Source of the DNA: DATFKA01 sp042095835
GTDB taxonomy: Bacteria; Bacteroidota; Bacteroidia; Chitinophagales; Saprospiraceae
DNA length: 59,365 nucleotides
Direction of reading: 5' to 3'
Assembly: GCA_042095835.1 (NCBI GenBank)
Contig: JBELML010000023.1
Coordinates: forward strand, 1 to 59,365
Every line of letters starts with the position of its first letter. The first letter of the stretch is position 1. The position numbers were made by a program, and so were the translations under genes. Shown in pieces: positions 44,568-53,625 of the stretch. The notes beneath the pieces are model-generated. The model was not told the origin of the DNA. It ran no database searches and saw only the letters and a list, made by a program, of their open reading frames with translations.

Positions 44568-45368
44568 ATGAATGCACACGAAATTGATTACAAAATTTAT
44601 GGCGAAGAGATGCAATTCGTAGAGATCGAATTGGATCCATTAGAAACAGTGATTGCTGAGGCCGGGAGTTTTATGATGATGGAAGATGGCGTAGAAATGG
44701 CCACTCTTTTTGGTGACGGTACCCAGCCACAACAAGGGCTATGGGGAAAAGTACTTTCCGCAGGTAAGCGCTTGATTACTGGTGAGAGCCTGTTTATGAC
44801 GGCCTATACCCATAATGGAGATGGTAAAAGAAAGGTCTCCTTCGCTGCGCCTTATCCAGGTCGTATTATCGCCATTGACTTGCAAGACAATGAAGGTAAA
44901 GTGATTTGTCAGAAAGATGCTTTCCTCTGCGCTGCGAAAGGCGTATCTGTAGGTATTGAGTTTTCTAGAAAACTGGGTCGTGGATTTTTTGGTGGCGAAG
45001 GGTTTATTATGCAAAAAGTAGAAGGCGATGGTTTGGCCTTTTTGCACGCGGGCGGTACTGTGGTAGAACGTAAGTTGGAACTCGGCGAAAAGCTGAGAAT
45101 CGATACGGGCTGTCTAGTCGGCTTTACTAGTGATGTGCGCTACGATATCGAAATGGTCAAGGGGGTACGTAATATGATCTTTGGAGGTGAAGGTTTCTTT
45201 TTTGCTACACTTGAGGGACCTGGTACCGTTTGGATCCAATCGCTTCCGTTTAGTCGTATGGCAGATCGCGTGATTAGAGCGACTAAGCACTACGGTGCTG
45301 GAGGCAGTAAGGGTGAAGGGAGTATTTTGGGTGGTATAGGTGATTTATTGGATGGCGATGGATGGTAG
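44568..45368 (+). CDS. TIGR00266/AIM24 family protein
   Basis: 266 residues, soluble, beta-rich and glycine-rich. MQFVEIELDPLETVIAEAGS, MMMEDGVEM, FFGGEGFIMQKVEGDGLAFL and GTVWIQSLPFSRMADRV match the TIGR00266 / AIM24 family. The mitochondrial member affects inner-membrane organisation; bacterial members are uncharacterised. It follows the ABC permease after 14 bases, so it may be in the same operon. Confidence 0.93.
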   Translation: MNAHEIDYKIYGEEMQFVEIELDPLETVIAEAGSFMMMEDGVEMATLFGDGTQPQQGLWGKVLSAGKRLITGESLFMTAYTHNGDGKRKVSFAAPYPGRIIAIDLQDNEGKVICQKDAFLCAAKGVSVGIEFSRKLGRGFFGGEGFIMQKVEGDGLAFLHAGGTVVERKLELGEKLRIDTGCLVGFTSDVRYDIEMVKGVRNMIFGGEGFFFATLEGPGTVWIQSLPFSRMADRVIRATKHYGAGGSKGEGSILGGIGDLLDGDGW

Positions 45369-45480
45369 CAGACGGGCATGTGTTGACATGGAGGTGTGGT
45401 GATGTGTTGACATGGAGATTTGTTGATGTAGTGACATGGAGGTGTGTTGATGTGGAGATTTTTTGATGTAGTGATATGAG
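45369..45480. repeat. Degenerate GTTGATG/GTTGACA tandem array
   Basis: About 110 bases built from imperfect copies of TGTTGACATGGAG, TGTTGATGTGGAG and TTGATGTAGTGATATG, all in one orientation, between the AIM24-family gene and rsmG. It is G/T-rich and non-coding, like other intergenic arrays in this window. Confidence 0.75.
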
Positions 45481-45582
45481 GGCTATGCTGACTAGGGCGA
45501 GGTTAGGAGTCTTTCGTCAGTAGAGATGTGATGAATCTTTCGAGAGTAGTGGGAATTGCAGGGGCTTTTCCAATTGTTTTGA

Positions 45583-45590
45583 TAATTTTG
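45583..45590 (+). promoter_or_regulatory. Possible -7 box of rsmG
   Basis: TAATTTTG fits TAnnTTTG and would start transcription near 45597, 18 bases before the proposed TTG start. No clear -33 element. Confidence 0.35.
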
Positions 45591-45614
45591 CAGCACATTT
45601 TCAAAATTCGACAT

Positions 45615-46241
45615 TTGGAGCAAATATTAAAATACTTCCCTAAGCTTTCCGAACTGCAAATCCAGCAGTTGGAGCAGTTGGGGCCACTCTACCAGGAATG
45701 GAATCAAAAAATCAATGTGATTTCTCGTAAGGATATTGATCAAGTCTATCCACATCATATCCTACATGCTATGGCGATTGCTAAATTCACCCCTTTTAAA
45801 CCAGGAGCTCAGATCTTGGATTTGGGAACAGGTGGTGGACTGCCAGGAATCCCCTTGGCGATTCTATTTCCAGAGACGCAGTTTCATTTGATTGATGGCA
45901 CGCGTAAGAAAATTAGTGTCGTACAAGCCATTGTAGAGGCAATAGGTTTAGAAAATGTAAAGGCTGAGCACATCCGCGCAGAAGAAGTAAAGACAAAATA
46001 TGATTTTGTCGTCTGTCGTGCTGTAGCCAGTCTTGATAAACTGGTGGATTGGAGCTTCCCTTTGATTAGTAAAAAGCAGCAACATGGCCTGCCTAATGGC
46101 CTTATTACACTCAAAGGAGGAAATCTAAAAGCGGAGGAAAAACTGTTGCCGAGAGGTAGCTACGTCGATATCGTTTCGGTGAGTCGTTTTTTTCCGATGC
46201 CTTATTATGAAGAAAAGGCTATTGTCTACGTCCAAAAATGA
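45615..46241 (+). CDS. rsmG: 16S rRNA (guanine-N7)-methyltransferase G
   Basis: 208 residues from a proposed TTG start at 45615 (LEQILKYFPKLSE, as in Bacteroidota RsmG). The in-frame ATG at 45528 would add a 29-residue hydrophobic leader that RsmG lacks, and a promoter-like box lies inside that extension. LYQEWNQKINVISRKDID, the SAM-binding ILDLGTGGGLPGIPLAI, and FVVCRAVASLDKLVDWSFPL identify the enzyme, which methylates G527 of 16S rRNA; its loss in other bacteria gives streptomycin resistance. The start remains uncertain. Confidence 0.9.
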   Translation: MEQILKYFPKLSELQIQQLEQLGPLYQEWNQKINVISRKDIDQVYPHHILHAMAIAKFTPFKPGAQILDLGTGGGLPGIPLAILFPETQFHLIDGTRKKISVVQAIVEAIGLENVKAEHIRAEEVKTKYDFVVCRAVASLDKLVDWSFPLISKKQQHGLPNGLITLKGGNLKAEEKLLPRGSYVDIVSVSRFFPMPYYEEKAIVYVQK

Positions 46242-46303
46242 TTGGATATAAACTTTTTCTTACATTTGCCACTGATTCAATTAACCGCATAGACTAGAAT
46301 ATT

Positions 46304-46675
46304 ATGTCCTTCGAAGTAACAGGAAAGCTGATCAAGAAATTTGATACCGAAAGCAAGACACAGACCTTTCAAGCTAGAGAATTTGTCATCGAAGTCGCCG
46401 ATGGGAATTATCCGCAGATGGTTAAGTTCCAATTGGTACAAGACCGTTGTAGTTTGGTAGATGATTACAATGATGGTGATCAAATCAAAGTTTACTTTGA
46501 TCTACGCGGTAGAGAATGGCAGGGGCGCTACTTCACCAACCTCAATGCCTGGAAAATTGAACGCCCTGATAATGCAGCAGCTCCACAGGCGCCTCCAAGT
46601 ATGGACAATTCCTTCCCTAGTGCAACAGATGAGCCAACAGCACAAGAAGCTGATGATGATGATTTACCTTTCTAA
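46304..46675 (+). CDS. DUF3127 protein with SSB-like acidic tip
   Basis: 123 residues. About 1-90 form a beta-rich OB-like domain (SFEVTGKLIKKFDTESKTQT, QMVKFQLVQDRCSLVDDYND, GRYFTNLNAWKIER) matching DUF3127; a flexible linker follows and the chain ends in DDDLPF, close to the DDDIPF tip with which single-stranded DNA-binding protein recruits repair proteins. The nucleic-acid-related role is inference from the fold and tail. It lies 62 bases after rsmG and is convergent with the nucleoside phosphorylase gene. Confidence 0.85.
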   Translation: MSFEVTGKLIKKFDTESKTQTFQAREFVIEVADGNYPQMVKFQLVQDRCSLVDDYNDGDQIKVYFDLRGREWQGRYFTNLNAWKIERPDNAAAPQAPPSMDNSFPSATDEPTAQEADDDDLPF

Positions 46676-46694
46676 ATAAAGGTTGATGGAGTTA

Positions 46695-47510
46695 CTAATT
46701 GGCGATTAGTGCTTTGACAATGAGGCTCAGCTTGGTAGTCGCTACTTTGGCTACTTCTATGACCTCTTCGACCGTAGTGGGGGTCAACTCGCTCAATGGA
46801 TAACATCTATTGGTGGCCACCGAAGCTACGAATACTGGCAAACCCATGTGTCGAGCGACAATCACTTCTGGAATGGTAGACATACCGATCACATCTGCTC
46901 CGATAATGTGCGCAAAATTATATTCGGCCGGTGTCTCCAGATTTGGACCTTGCAAACCAAGATAGACGCCTTCGTGGGCACGGATATTATTCGCCTGAGC
47001 GATAGCGAGCGCTTTGTCATTCATGGCGCGGTCGTAGGTATGCATCATATCCGGGAAGCGCGGCCCTAAGCGTTCATCATTTACGCCTCTTAGCGGATTT
47101 TCAGCATGAAGATTAATATGGTCTTTAATAAAAACCAAATCTCCTGCATAAATATGCTGGTTGACACTACCCGCAGCATTACTCATTAATATTTGCTCGA
47201 TGGCCAGGAATTTCATCACACGAATGGGGAAGGTGACCTCTTTCATGCTATAGCCTTCGTAGTAATGAAAACGTCCAGCCATAGCCACAATAGGTACGCC
47301 CTCAAGGTGCCCCAGTAATAAACGCCCCTGGTGACTTTCTACCGTAGATTCCGGGAAATAGGGAATGTCTTTGTAGTTGATAGAGGCATCGACCACAATC
47401 TCCTCCGCTAAACCTCCCAAACCTGTTCCTAAAACAATACCGTATTTAGGCTGCAAGTTTGTCTGCTGACGTATGAAGGCAACGGCTTCCTGTATTTGCG
47501 TGTAGAGCAT
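46695..47510 (-). CDS. punA: Purine nucleoside phosphorylase (PNP-I)
   Basis: 271 residues, trimeric PNP type. The phosphate-binding GIVLGTGLGGLAEEI, AGRFHYYEGYSMKEVTFPIR, LMSNAAGSVN and IGADVIGMSTIPEVIVARHM are diagnostic; the Asn in TNRCYP near the C-terminus fits the purine-recognising loop. It phosphorolyses inosine and guanosine (and deoxy forms). The motifs favour PNP over methylthioadenosine phosphorylase, so a link to the mtn genes is not implied. A 12-bp hairpin lies between it and serA. Confidence 0.93.
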   Translation of the reverse strand: MLYTQIQEAVAFIRQQTNLQPKYGIVLGTGLGGLAEEIVVDASINYKDIPYFPESTVESHQGRLLLGHLEGVPIVAMAGRFHYYEGYSMKEVTFPIRVMKFLAIEQILMSNAAGSVNQHIYAGDLVFIKDHINLHAENPLRGVNDERLGPRFPDMMHTYDRAMNDKALAIAQANNIRAHEGVYLGLQGPNLETPAEYNFAHIIGADVIGMSTIPEVIVARHMGLPVFVASVATNRCYPLSELTPTTVEEVIEVAKVATTKLSLIVKALIAN

Positions 47511-47539
47511 GGTTTCAATGTGTAAATGACGGAATGGGG

Positions 47540-47578
47540 CAATGTGTCAATACGCCCAATTGAGCCATTGACACATTG
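47540..47578. repeat. Perfect 12-bp inverted repeat between serA and punA
   Basis: CAATGTGTCAAT (47540-47551) and ATTGACACATTG (47567-47578) with a 15-base loop. The arms are TTGACA-type repeat units like those at 45369-45480. It probably affects serA mRNA ends or is a mobile palindrome; no U tract follows on the minus strand. Confidence 0.75.
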
Positions 47579-47596
47579 ATGTATTGACGCATTTTC

Positions 47597-49486
47597 CTAA
47601 TAAAGCACTCGCAACCAGATGGTGCCGTCGATGGCGCGGAGTTGCTCCATAGTAGCCTCATCGTAGGCAAGATTGACATCAGTAATTACATAGCCCATCC
47701 TTTCGTTGGTTTTCAAGTGTTGACCTAGGATGTTGACACCATTGCTGGCCAAAATGTTATTGATTTGTGCCAATACATTAGGAACATTCTGGTGGATGTG
47801 CAGTAAGCGATGGGCCTCTTTAACGGGTGCCAACTGCACTTGGGGTAAATTTACACTACCATTTGTACTGCCAGTATTGATGTACTGGATGATTTTATTG
47901 GGTACGTAATTACCAATATTCTTTTGTGCCTCGTAAGTGCTACCACCGATGTGTGGCGTCAGAATCGTATTGGGTAGTCCCATGAGTTCTGATTCGAAAG
48001 GTTCATCGTTGCTCTTGGGTTCCTTAGGGAATACGTCGATAGCGCAGCCTTTCAGTTTTCCAGATTGAACAGCATCTTTTAAGGCAGGTATGTCTACCGT
48101 TTTTCCTCTAGCTAAGTTGATGAAGATGGAGTTATCTTGCATCATCGCAAACTGTTCTGCACCAAAGAAATTGTTGTTTTCTGGACGACCATCGATGTGT
48201 AGAGATAAAATCTCGACTGTTCCAAGCAGCTCCTCCAGGGTTTCGCATTTGGTGGCATTACCAAGGGCGAGTTTATCTTCTAAATCATAGAAGTAAACAT
48301 CTAAACCCATTGCTTCTGCAAGTACTGATAGTTGAGAACCAATATTGCCATAGCCGATAATCCCCAATTTTTTTCCACGCACTTCATTGGAGTTGACAGC
48401 AGATTTCTCCCACTTACCTAGGTGCATGGCGCGAGATTTATCGGGTATATTGCGCACGAGAAAGATAATCTCGGCAATCGCCAATTCTACAACCGATCTC
48501 GTATTCATATAAGGCGCATTGAATACTGTCACACCGTGCTCGCTGCAAGCTTCCAGATCGATTTGATTGGTTCCAATACAGAAAGCGCCGATATTGATCA
48601 AGCGTTTGGCAGACTCAATGACTTTGCGGGTAGCTTGTGTCTTAGAGCGAATCCCGAGGATGTTTACGTTCACAATTTTCTCACACAACTCCTCCTCTGA
48701 AAGGGCGGTTTCTAAATATTCTACATTGTATCCTTCGTCTTCAAAAATCTTGATCGCATCTTTATGTACGCCTTCTAGTAGCAGTACATTGATGCGATTC
48801 TTTGGATAAGAAAGTGCTCTACTCATTTGTAATTCGTATAAGATATCATCAACACTGGGCGCTTCGTGGTCTGCTATTGCTAGCACCTTGGCGCGCCGTA
48901 CGTTTTCAGTGAATAAATAAAATTTATTGGCGAAGCCCTCTTTTTTGATTTCAAAATCGTTGTATCCATCTCCAATGACGTATACTTCACCCTGCAAATC
49001 TAAAGACTTTATTACTTTTGGTTTGCCTCCACTTTCAGAAAGTGGTATGTCTTGGTTGAAACCTATCACATATCCTTCTTCATCATAGACAAATTCGTTG
49101 GCGTAGACCTGCTCAGGAATCAAACCATAAGCCTCAATCACCGGTACGATAAAGTCTTTGAATCCATTGGAGACTACATAGACTTCCTCTTTGTGATCTA
49201 CAATAAAGGAGCGATTGCGGACAAAAGAATCGGAGACGAGCTTTTTGAGCTCCACAATGAGGGTCTGGATATCGTCTCGGTGTGGTTTGAGTAAGGCTAG
49301 ACGCCTTTCGAGAGAGGCTCTGAAGTCAATACTTCCATCCATGCCTAGGTTGGTGATGTGCTGGATTTCAGCTAAGACCTCATCTCGTTGAGGAGAATCT
49401 TCTAAGACGATCTCACATAATAAATCGAGTGCCTCTAGTTTGGTAAAGGTACTATCGAAATCGATAATGAAGTACTGCTTGTTCAT
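47597..49486 (-). CDS. serA: Phosphoserine phosphatase-phosphoglycerate dehydrogenase fusion
   Basis: 629 residues. The N-terminal 220 form a HAD phosphatase of the SerB type (D9-F-D11-S-T nucleophile, VVSNGFKD, and VIGDGYNDFEIKK as the metal loop). The remainder is D-3-phosphoglycerate dehydrogenase (about 233-530): GFC-type substrate domain, NAD-binding KLGIIGYGNIGSQ, LARGKTVD, LTPHIGGST with the catalytic His, and a C-terminal ACT domain (VPNVLAQINNILASNGVNIL) that usually binds serine for feedback control. It joins steps one and three of serine synthesis; step two (serC) is not here. This arrangement is known from Bacteroidota. Confidence 0.95.
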   Translation of the reverse strand: MNKQYFIIDFDSTFTKLEALDLLCEIVLEDSPQRDEVLAEIQHITNLGMDGSIDFRASLERRLALLKPHRDDIQTLIVELKKLVSDSFVRNRSFIVDHKEEVYVVSNGFKDFIVPVIEAYGLIPEQVYANEFVYDEEGYVIGFNQDIPLSESGGKPKVIKSLDLQGEVYVIGDGYNDFEIKKEGFANKFYLFTENVRRAKVLAIADHEAPSVDDILYELQMSRALSYPKNRINVLLLEGVHKDAIKIFEDEGYNVEYLETALSEEELCEKIVNVNILGIRSKTQATRKVIESAKRLINIGAFCIGTNQIDLEACSEHGVTVFNAPYMNTRSVVELAIAEIIFLVRNIPDKSRAMHLGKWEKSAVNSNEVRGKKLGIIGYGNIGSQLSVLAEAMGLDVYFYDLEDKLALGNATKCETLEELLGTVEILSLHIDGRPENNNFFGAEQFAMMQDNSIFINLARGKTVDIPALKDAVQSGKLKGCAIDVFPKEPKSNDEPFESELMGLPNTILTPHIGGSTYEAQKNIGNYVPNKIIQYINTGSTNGSVNLPQVQLAPVKEAHRLLHIHQNVPNVLAQINNILASNGVNILGQHLKTNERMGYVITDVNLAYDEATMEQLRAIDGTIWLRVLY

Positions 49487-49493
49487 AGTGGCG

Positions 49494-49501
49494 CAAAAAT
49501 A
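49494..49501 (-). promoter_or_regulatory. Possible -7 box of serA immediately before the start codon
   Basis: TATTTTTG on the minus strand, seven bases before the ATG at 49484-49486. If used, the mRNA would be nearly leaderless. No convincing -33 element is present. Confidence 0.25.
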
Positions 49502-49584
49502 AAGATACTTCCAACATTCTGCCGTTAATTTTACTTAACATACTATTCCATTGTATCTTTATTTCCAATATCAAAAAAGCATTT

Positions 49585-50649
49585 TTGGACAAAGATCATT
49601 CTAGAACGATTCTCATCGCGCCTTTAGACTGGGGCTTGGGGCATGCCTCTAGGTGCATTCCTATTATCCAGTTTTTATTAGGTATAGGGCACTCAGTAGT
49701 GATCGCTAGTAGTGGCCAAGCGCTATTGATGTTGCAAAAAAGGTTTCCGGACTTGCGATTTATCGAATTGCCATCTTATCGTGTGAGGTATCGATTTCGG
49801 GACCCTGTTTTTAATTTTTTGTGGATGAGCCCTTGGGTTCTTTGGGCAGTATGGAAAGAGCGGCAAATTGTTCGACGGGTTGTGCGTGAATATGGAGTTA
49901 ACCTTGTCATTAGTGATAATCGTTTGGGATGTTACACCAAGAAGGTGCCTTCTGTGTATATGACCCATCAGTTGCAATTTGCTTTTCGGCAAAAATGGCT
50001 GAGTAAGCTAGCGGCCTTTTTACATTTATTATGGTATAAAAATTATGATGAAGTTTGGATTCCTGACAATGAGCATGAGCCAAAGATTGCAGGCGAGCTT
50101 TCCCAACCAAGGTTTAAAGGGCAGTACCGATACCTTGGGCCGCTTTCTCAATTGTCTAAGCTTGAGGAGGGCATTACATTTCAGGCTATGGTAATCTTAT
50201 CGGGCCCAGAACCTAGTCGTACAAACTTAGAGTACAAGTTGGTTGAGCAACTCAAAGCAAAAGAAGGAAAGTACCTCATTGTGAGAGGTCTGCCTCAGCT
50301 TTCTGAAACGCCCTGGCAAGAGGATGGATTGCAGTTCTATAATTTTATGGGACCTGAGCAGCTAAGTACAGCCATCGCTCAGACTGCGTTGGTGATCTGC
50401 CGATCTGGGTATAGTAGTATTATGGATTTGATGTTTTTGGGCAAATCCGCCATTCTCATTCCTACTCCAGGTCAGCCAGAACAGGAATATTTGGCGAGGT
50501 ATCATCAAGAGACCCCAGGTTTTCGAAGCCAAAAACAAGCTACTCTAGATCTGAAAAGCGATTTAAAAGCTGAGCATTTTCCTGTTTCGCAGCGCCAAGT
50601 AAAGCATAACCTTCCCGAGGTCGCTCAATGGATCGATGATTTATGTTGA
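49585..50649 (+). CDS. MurG-like glycosyltransferase (GT-B)
   Basis: 354 residues from TTG 49585; no ATG or GTG is in frame nearby upstream or before the conserved start. RTILIAPLDWGLGHASRCIP is the N-terminal glycine loop, and ICRSGYSSIMDLMFLGKSAI with IPTPGQPEQEYLARY is the nucleotide-sugar site of GT28/MurG-type enzymes. No signal peptide. It is likely to transfer a UDP-activated sugar at the inner face of the membrane; the acceptor is unknown. It ends 3 bases before the convergent envelope operon. Confidence 0.85.
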   Translation: MDKDHSRTILIAPLDWGLGHASRCIPIIQFLLGIGHSVVIASSGQALLMLQKRFPDLRFIELPSYRVRYRFRDPVFNFLWMSPWVLWAVWKERQIVRRVVREYGVNLVISDNRLGCYTKKVPSVYMTHQLQFAFRQKWLSKLAAFLHLLWYKNYDEVWIPDNEHEPKIAGELSQPRFKGQYRYLGPLSQLSKLEEGITFQAMVILSGPEPSRTNLEYKLVEQLKAKEGKYLIVRGLPQLSETPWQEDGLQFYNFMGPEQLSTAIAQTALVICRSGYSSIMDLMFLGKSAILIPTPGQPEQEYLARYHQETPGFRSQKQATLDLKSDLKAEHFPVSQRQVKHNLPEVAQWIDDLC

Positions 50650-50652
50650 TCT

Positions 50653-52398
50653 TTACTTTTTTTCGACCTCGATCACTATGCTCGCCTCGCCTAATTGTCC
50701 ATTTGGACTTACTCCGAAGACCTTTGCTTCATAGCTGCCTAAAGCATCACTCGTATAGAATTGAATCGTTGCTTGGCCGTTCTTATCTGTAGTGATCTGA
50801 GGGTTCCAATAGAGTGTATTTCTGAAATCGGGTAGGGTGCTGGTCTTGGCATCCTGTTCGTAGCTAGGCGCATCGAATTGCTTTTCGGGCAAGTAGGTGA
50901 GAAATGATTGACGGAGAGCTGTAGCAGGTAAGTCAAAACTGCGCGCATCACCCTCAAAGGAACTTAGCTGGATCATTCCGTTGAAGAAACTTGGATTGAG
51001 CCAGATTGGATCGGTAATAATTTCTACCGACTCAATCAATTTATTATTGATTTTTAAAAAAGCATCTTGATCAAAAACGGGAACTCCATCGACTAGCATT
51101 AATGGCGGTACACCTATATTATTGTTTCCTAATTCTGATACAATAGAAATACGCTCTTCTCCAAATTTTCCGCGCACGCGCACTTCCGGAACGATCTCAA
51201 AGAAAAATTCAGGAATAGGAAAGCGGGTATAGTCATCCAGGAGGTATTGTTTTTCAGGACGTCCAAAAAAGGAAATACCGTCATAGGGCATCTCTACTTG
51301 GAATCGGGCTGGGCTTTGGAAGGCCTCATACGCTTGCCCCACTTGTGTGTTGATCATCAATTCCTCCAGGTAGGAAAGCCAATTCGCAGACAATTTTATG
51401 GGCGTATTTTTCTTTTCCGAGGCGGATAAAAAATGATCATCAATGGATACTTTAAGTGGTGGACCCTCCTTTTCGGTAATTTGGATGACCACTTGTTTTA
51501 GACCATATAGCTTCGGTAAAATGGTAGAGAATTGCCCTTGGGAGTTGGTGATGGCCGTATAAGTGATAGACCGCTTGCCTGGAAAAGCAATAAACACCTC
51601 TACATTGGGTTCTCCTTGCTGTGTTTGTTCGTTCAATACTTTACCACTCAAGCGCATACCCCGATTTTCGGTAGGTATTTGTACCTCAGCAAGTTCAGTT
51701 GCTATACTAGGATAATTATCAGCTTTTTTGAGCAGAGAGTTAGGTTCTGGCGCTTTTCGGGCTACACTAAGCGCTAGGTCAGCAGCAATGGGATTTCCGG
51801 CTTGATCTTTGGCCGTGATATTTAGCGTGCAGAGCGTTCGTTGAGCAAGGCTGCTTGTATTGGAATTTATCTCTATCGTGATGGCTTCCTGATTAGATAC
51901 AGGTCGTCTGGTTTGTTTTATTTGAAAATCAGAAACTTGATCAATGGCCGGTAAAATCAATGGTTCCTGTGGATTCAGCACAAATACCTCTTGCTCATAG
52001 AAGGCAGGGTTTTCAAAATTGAGCATCGATTGGGTATGAGCTCTTATAGTATAAAGGCCCGTTCTAAGCGCTGCTGCTAGTTCCAAGTTTCCAAGACCAC
52101 GACCTTCTTCAAGGTGAATCTTAGCTTGTGCGATAGATTGACCATTGCCGTCTTGCATGTCTACGTAAGCCACTTTGCTAAAAGTAGATACTGCTGTTTG
52201 TTCCAGTCGCATATTGGTAAGACTCAACCAGACCGTCTCACCACTGATATAGGCAGGTCGATCCGTTTGTACCAATAACTGCTCAGAAACGGCTTGGCCA
52301 AAACCACTCAAAGCTAAAAATAGCAAGGAGAGCATCGCTGCGTTTTTTATAAATCGACCCAAAGCTTTCGTATAGACACACTTATTGAAAAATCTCAT
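50653..52398 (-). CDS. Exported MG2-like protein with a plug-like domain
   Basis: 581 residues. A signal sequence (about 14-36) is followed by a macroglobulin-2-like beta domain (LLVQTDRPAYISGETVWLSL), a carboxypeptidase-regulatory-like repeat (LSGKVLNEQTQQGEPNVEVF, about 247-310) and a region resembling a TonB-receptor plug (PEVRVRGKFGEE, PLMLVDGVPVFDQ, SVEIITDP, about 398-480) with no barrel after it. It ends with another beta domain (DKNGQATIQFYTSDALGSYE). It is the last gene of the operon, 31 bases after the DUF4249 gene. Function unknown; perhaps a partner of the receptor encoded upstream. Confidence 0.78.
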   Translation of the reverse strand: MRFFNKCVYTKALGRFIKNAAMLSLLFLALSGFGQAVSEQLLVQTDRPAYISGETVWLSLTNMRLEQTAVSTFSKVAYVDMQDGNGQSIAQAKIHLEEGRGLGNLELAAALRTGLYTIRAHTQSMLNFENPAFYEQEVFVLNPQEPLILPAIDQVSDFQIKQTRRPVSNQEAITIEINSNTSSLAQRTLCTLNITAKDQAGNPIAADLALSVARKAPEPNSLLKKADNYPSIATELAEVQIPTENRGMRLSGKVLNEQTQQGEPNVEVFIAFPGKRSITYTAITNSQGQFSTILPKLYGLKQVVIQITEKEGPPLKVSIDDHFLSASEKKNTPIKLSANWLSYLEELMINTQVGQAYEAFQSPARFQVEMPYDGISFFGRPEKQYLLDDYTRFPIPEFFFEIVPEVRVRGKFGEERISIVSELGNNNIGVPPLMLVDGVPVFDQDAFLKINNKLIESVEIITDPIWLNPSFFNGMIQLSSFEGDARSFDLPATALRQSFLTYLPEKQFDAPSYEQDAKTSTLPDFRNTLYWNPQITTDKNGQATIQFYTSDALGSYEAKVFGVSPNGQLGEASIVIEVEKK

Positions 52399-52428
52399 TA
52401 AATCGTTGATTCATTAATACATGATAGA

Positions 52429-53625
52429 TTACCAAAAATCAGGCCTTTCATTCGAAGCATCATTGTCTTCACAGAAGATGCACTTGGGTTCGGAAACCAA
52501 ATAGCCAATTATGGCTCCGCCTATTTCAGCTCGCAGGTAGTTGTAAAAAACTTTATTTCCTGACTCTGTGAAATCGTGTAATAGCTCAAATTCTCCCAAG
52601 CCAATGGTGTCTTCCAAACATACAGGACTTGGTGGCGCATTAAAGCCTATAGGGAGGTCCTCACGGGTTACAAAAATGCGCTTCTCGCTCACTCCTGCAA
52701 CGCCAAAATAGCCTAACACAGGTCGATTATTATCGCTGGTACTCTGCACATTGCCGAAAATTTCATTCGGGATGGGATCAAATAGACTACCAGTAGTTTG
52801 ATTAACTTCTACGACCTTTCTTAAAAACTCGTGGTATTCTTTATCCAAAGCATACTGCTTTACTAAAAGGCTATAGCGTATGTACAAACGCGGGCTGCTA
52901 TCATCGACAAAATGTAGTGGAAAATCTTTTACATTGTTTTCGGTAAGCCCTTCTGTACTTTCGATGAGTATGGAGGTAGATTTGTTCGATTTCCAACAAT
53001 TGAAACCCTCAAATTCATCGAGCGGAACATCTTCGAAAACGGCGCGCTTGCGGGCTGGGAAAGTCACCGTTACATATTGCGGTTTGGGATGATTGTAAAT
53101 ATAAGTCTCTTCCCATTCCCAACGATAAAAGGGATTGGCATCTCCATCTGAAGCTGTATTTAAGTAAAACTGAATGCCTCGTACGAGGGGTGCCCCAATT
53201 TCATCTACCTCGCGAGTCTCTAATTCGTAGGTGATATCTCCAATAGGAGCCGCCGCCGTCATCATTGCCCATTCGGTCTCGTATTCCTCTCCATCGGGCA
53301 GACGAATCCGCAAGCGGTAGCTATTGCCAATGACGCCTTTGAATTCCTCAGGATTGGTCTCATAGGTTCCAGGTTCTACCTCACTCAGTTGGTGATTAGG
53401 GCCATTCTGTTCTTCAATGACTACTGTGGCATCACTGATGTAGGGGACTTCGTCCTCGTCATAGGCAAAGCTGGTCGACAGGATAACACGCGAGGGCGAA
53501 TCGCTATCACTAAAAAGCCCATCGACGACCAAGGAGCTTTCATAGTCTCCTACTTCAGGCTCATAGGTTTCGACACAACTATTGAGGCAAGCCAGGCAAA
53601 TAAGCGTAATCAATACCCTCTTCAT
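52429..53625 (-). CDS. DUF4249 lipoprotein
   Basis: 398 residues. Lipobox LACLNSC near residue 16 (MKRVLITLICLACLNSCVE). The beta-rich mature part, with DGLFSDSDSPSRVILSTSFA, DATVVIEEQNG and GNSYRLRIRLPDGEEYET, matches DUF4249, a family usually encoded beside TonB-dependent receptors and thought to sit at the outer membrane with them. It overlaps the receptor gene by 4 bases (ATGA), so the two are translationally coupled. Ligand unknown. Confidence 0.92.
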   Translation of the reverse strand: MKRVLITLICLACLNSCVETYEPEVGDYESSLVVDGLFSDSDSPSRVILSTSFAYDEDEVPYISDATVVIEEQNGPNHQLSEVEPGTYETNPEEFKGVIGNSYRLRIRLPDGEEYETEWAMMTAAAPIGDITYELETREVDEIGAPLVRGIQFYLNTASDGDANPFYRWEWEETYIYNHPKPQYVTVTFPARKRAVFEDVPLDEFEGFNCWKSNKSTSILIESTEGLTENNVKDFPLHFVDDSSPRLYIRYSLLVKQYALDKEYHEFLRKVVEVNQTTGSLFDPIPNEIFGNVQSTSDNNRPVLGYFGVAGVSEKRIFVTREDLPIGFNAPPSPVCLEDTIGLGEFELLHDFTESGNKVFYNYLRAEIGGAIIGYLVSEPKCIFCEDNDASNERPDFW

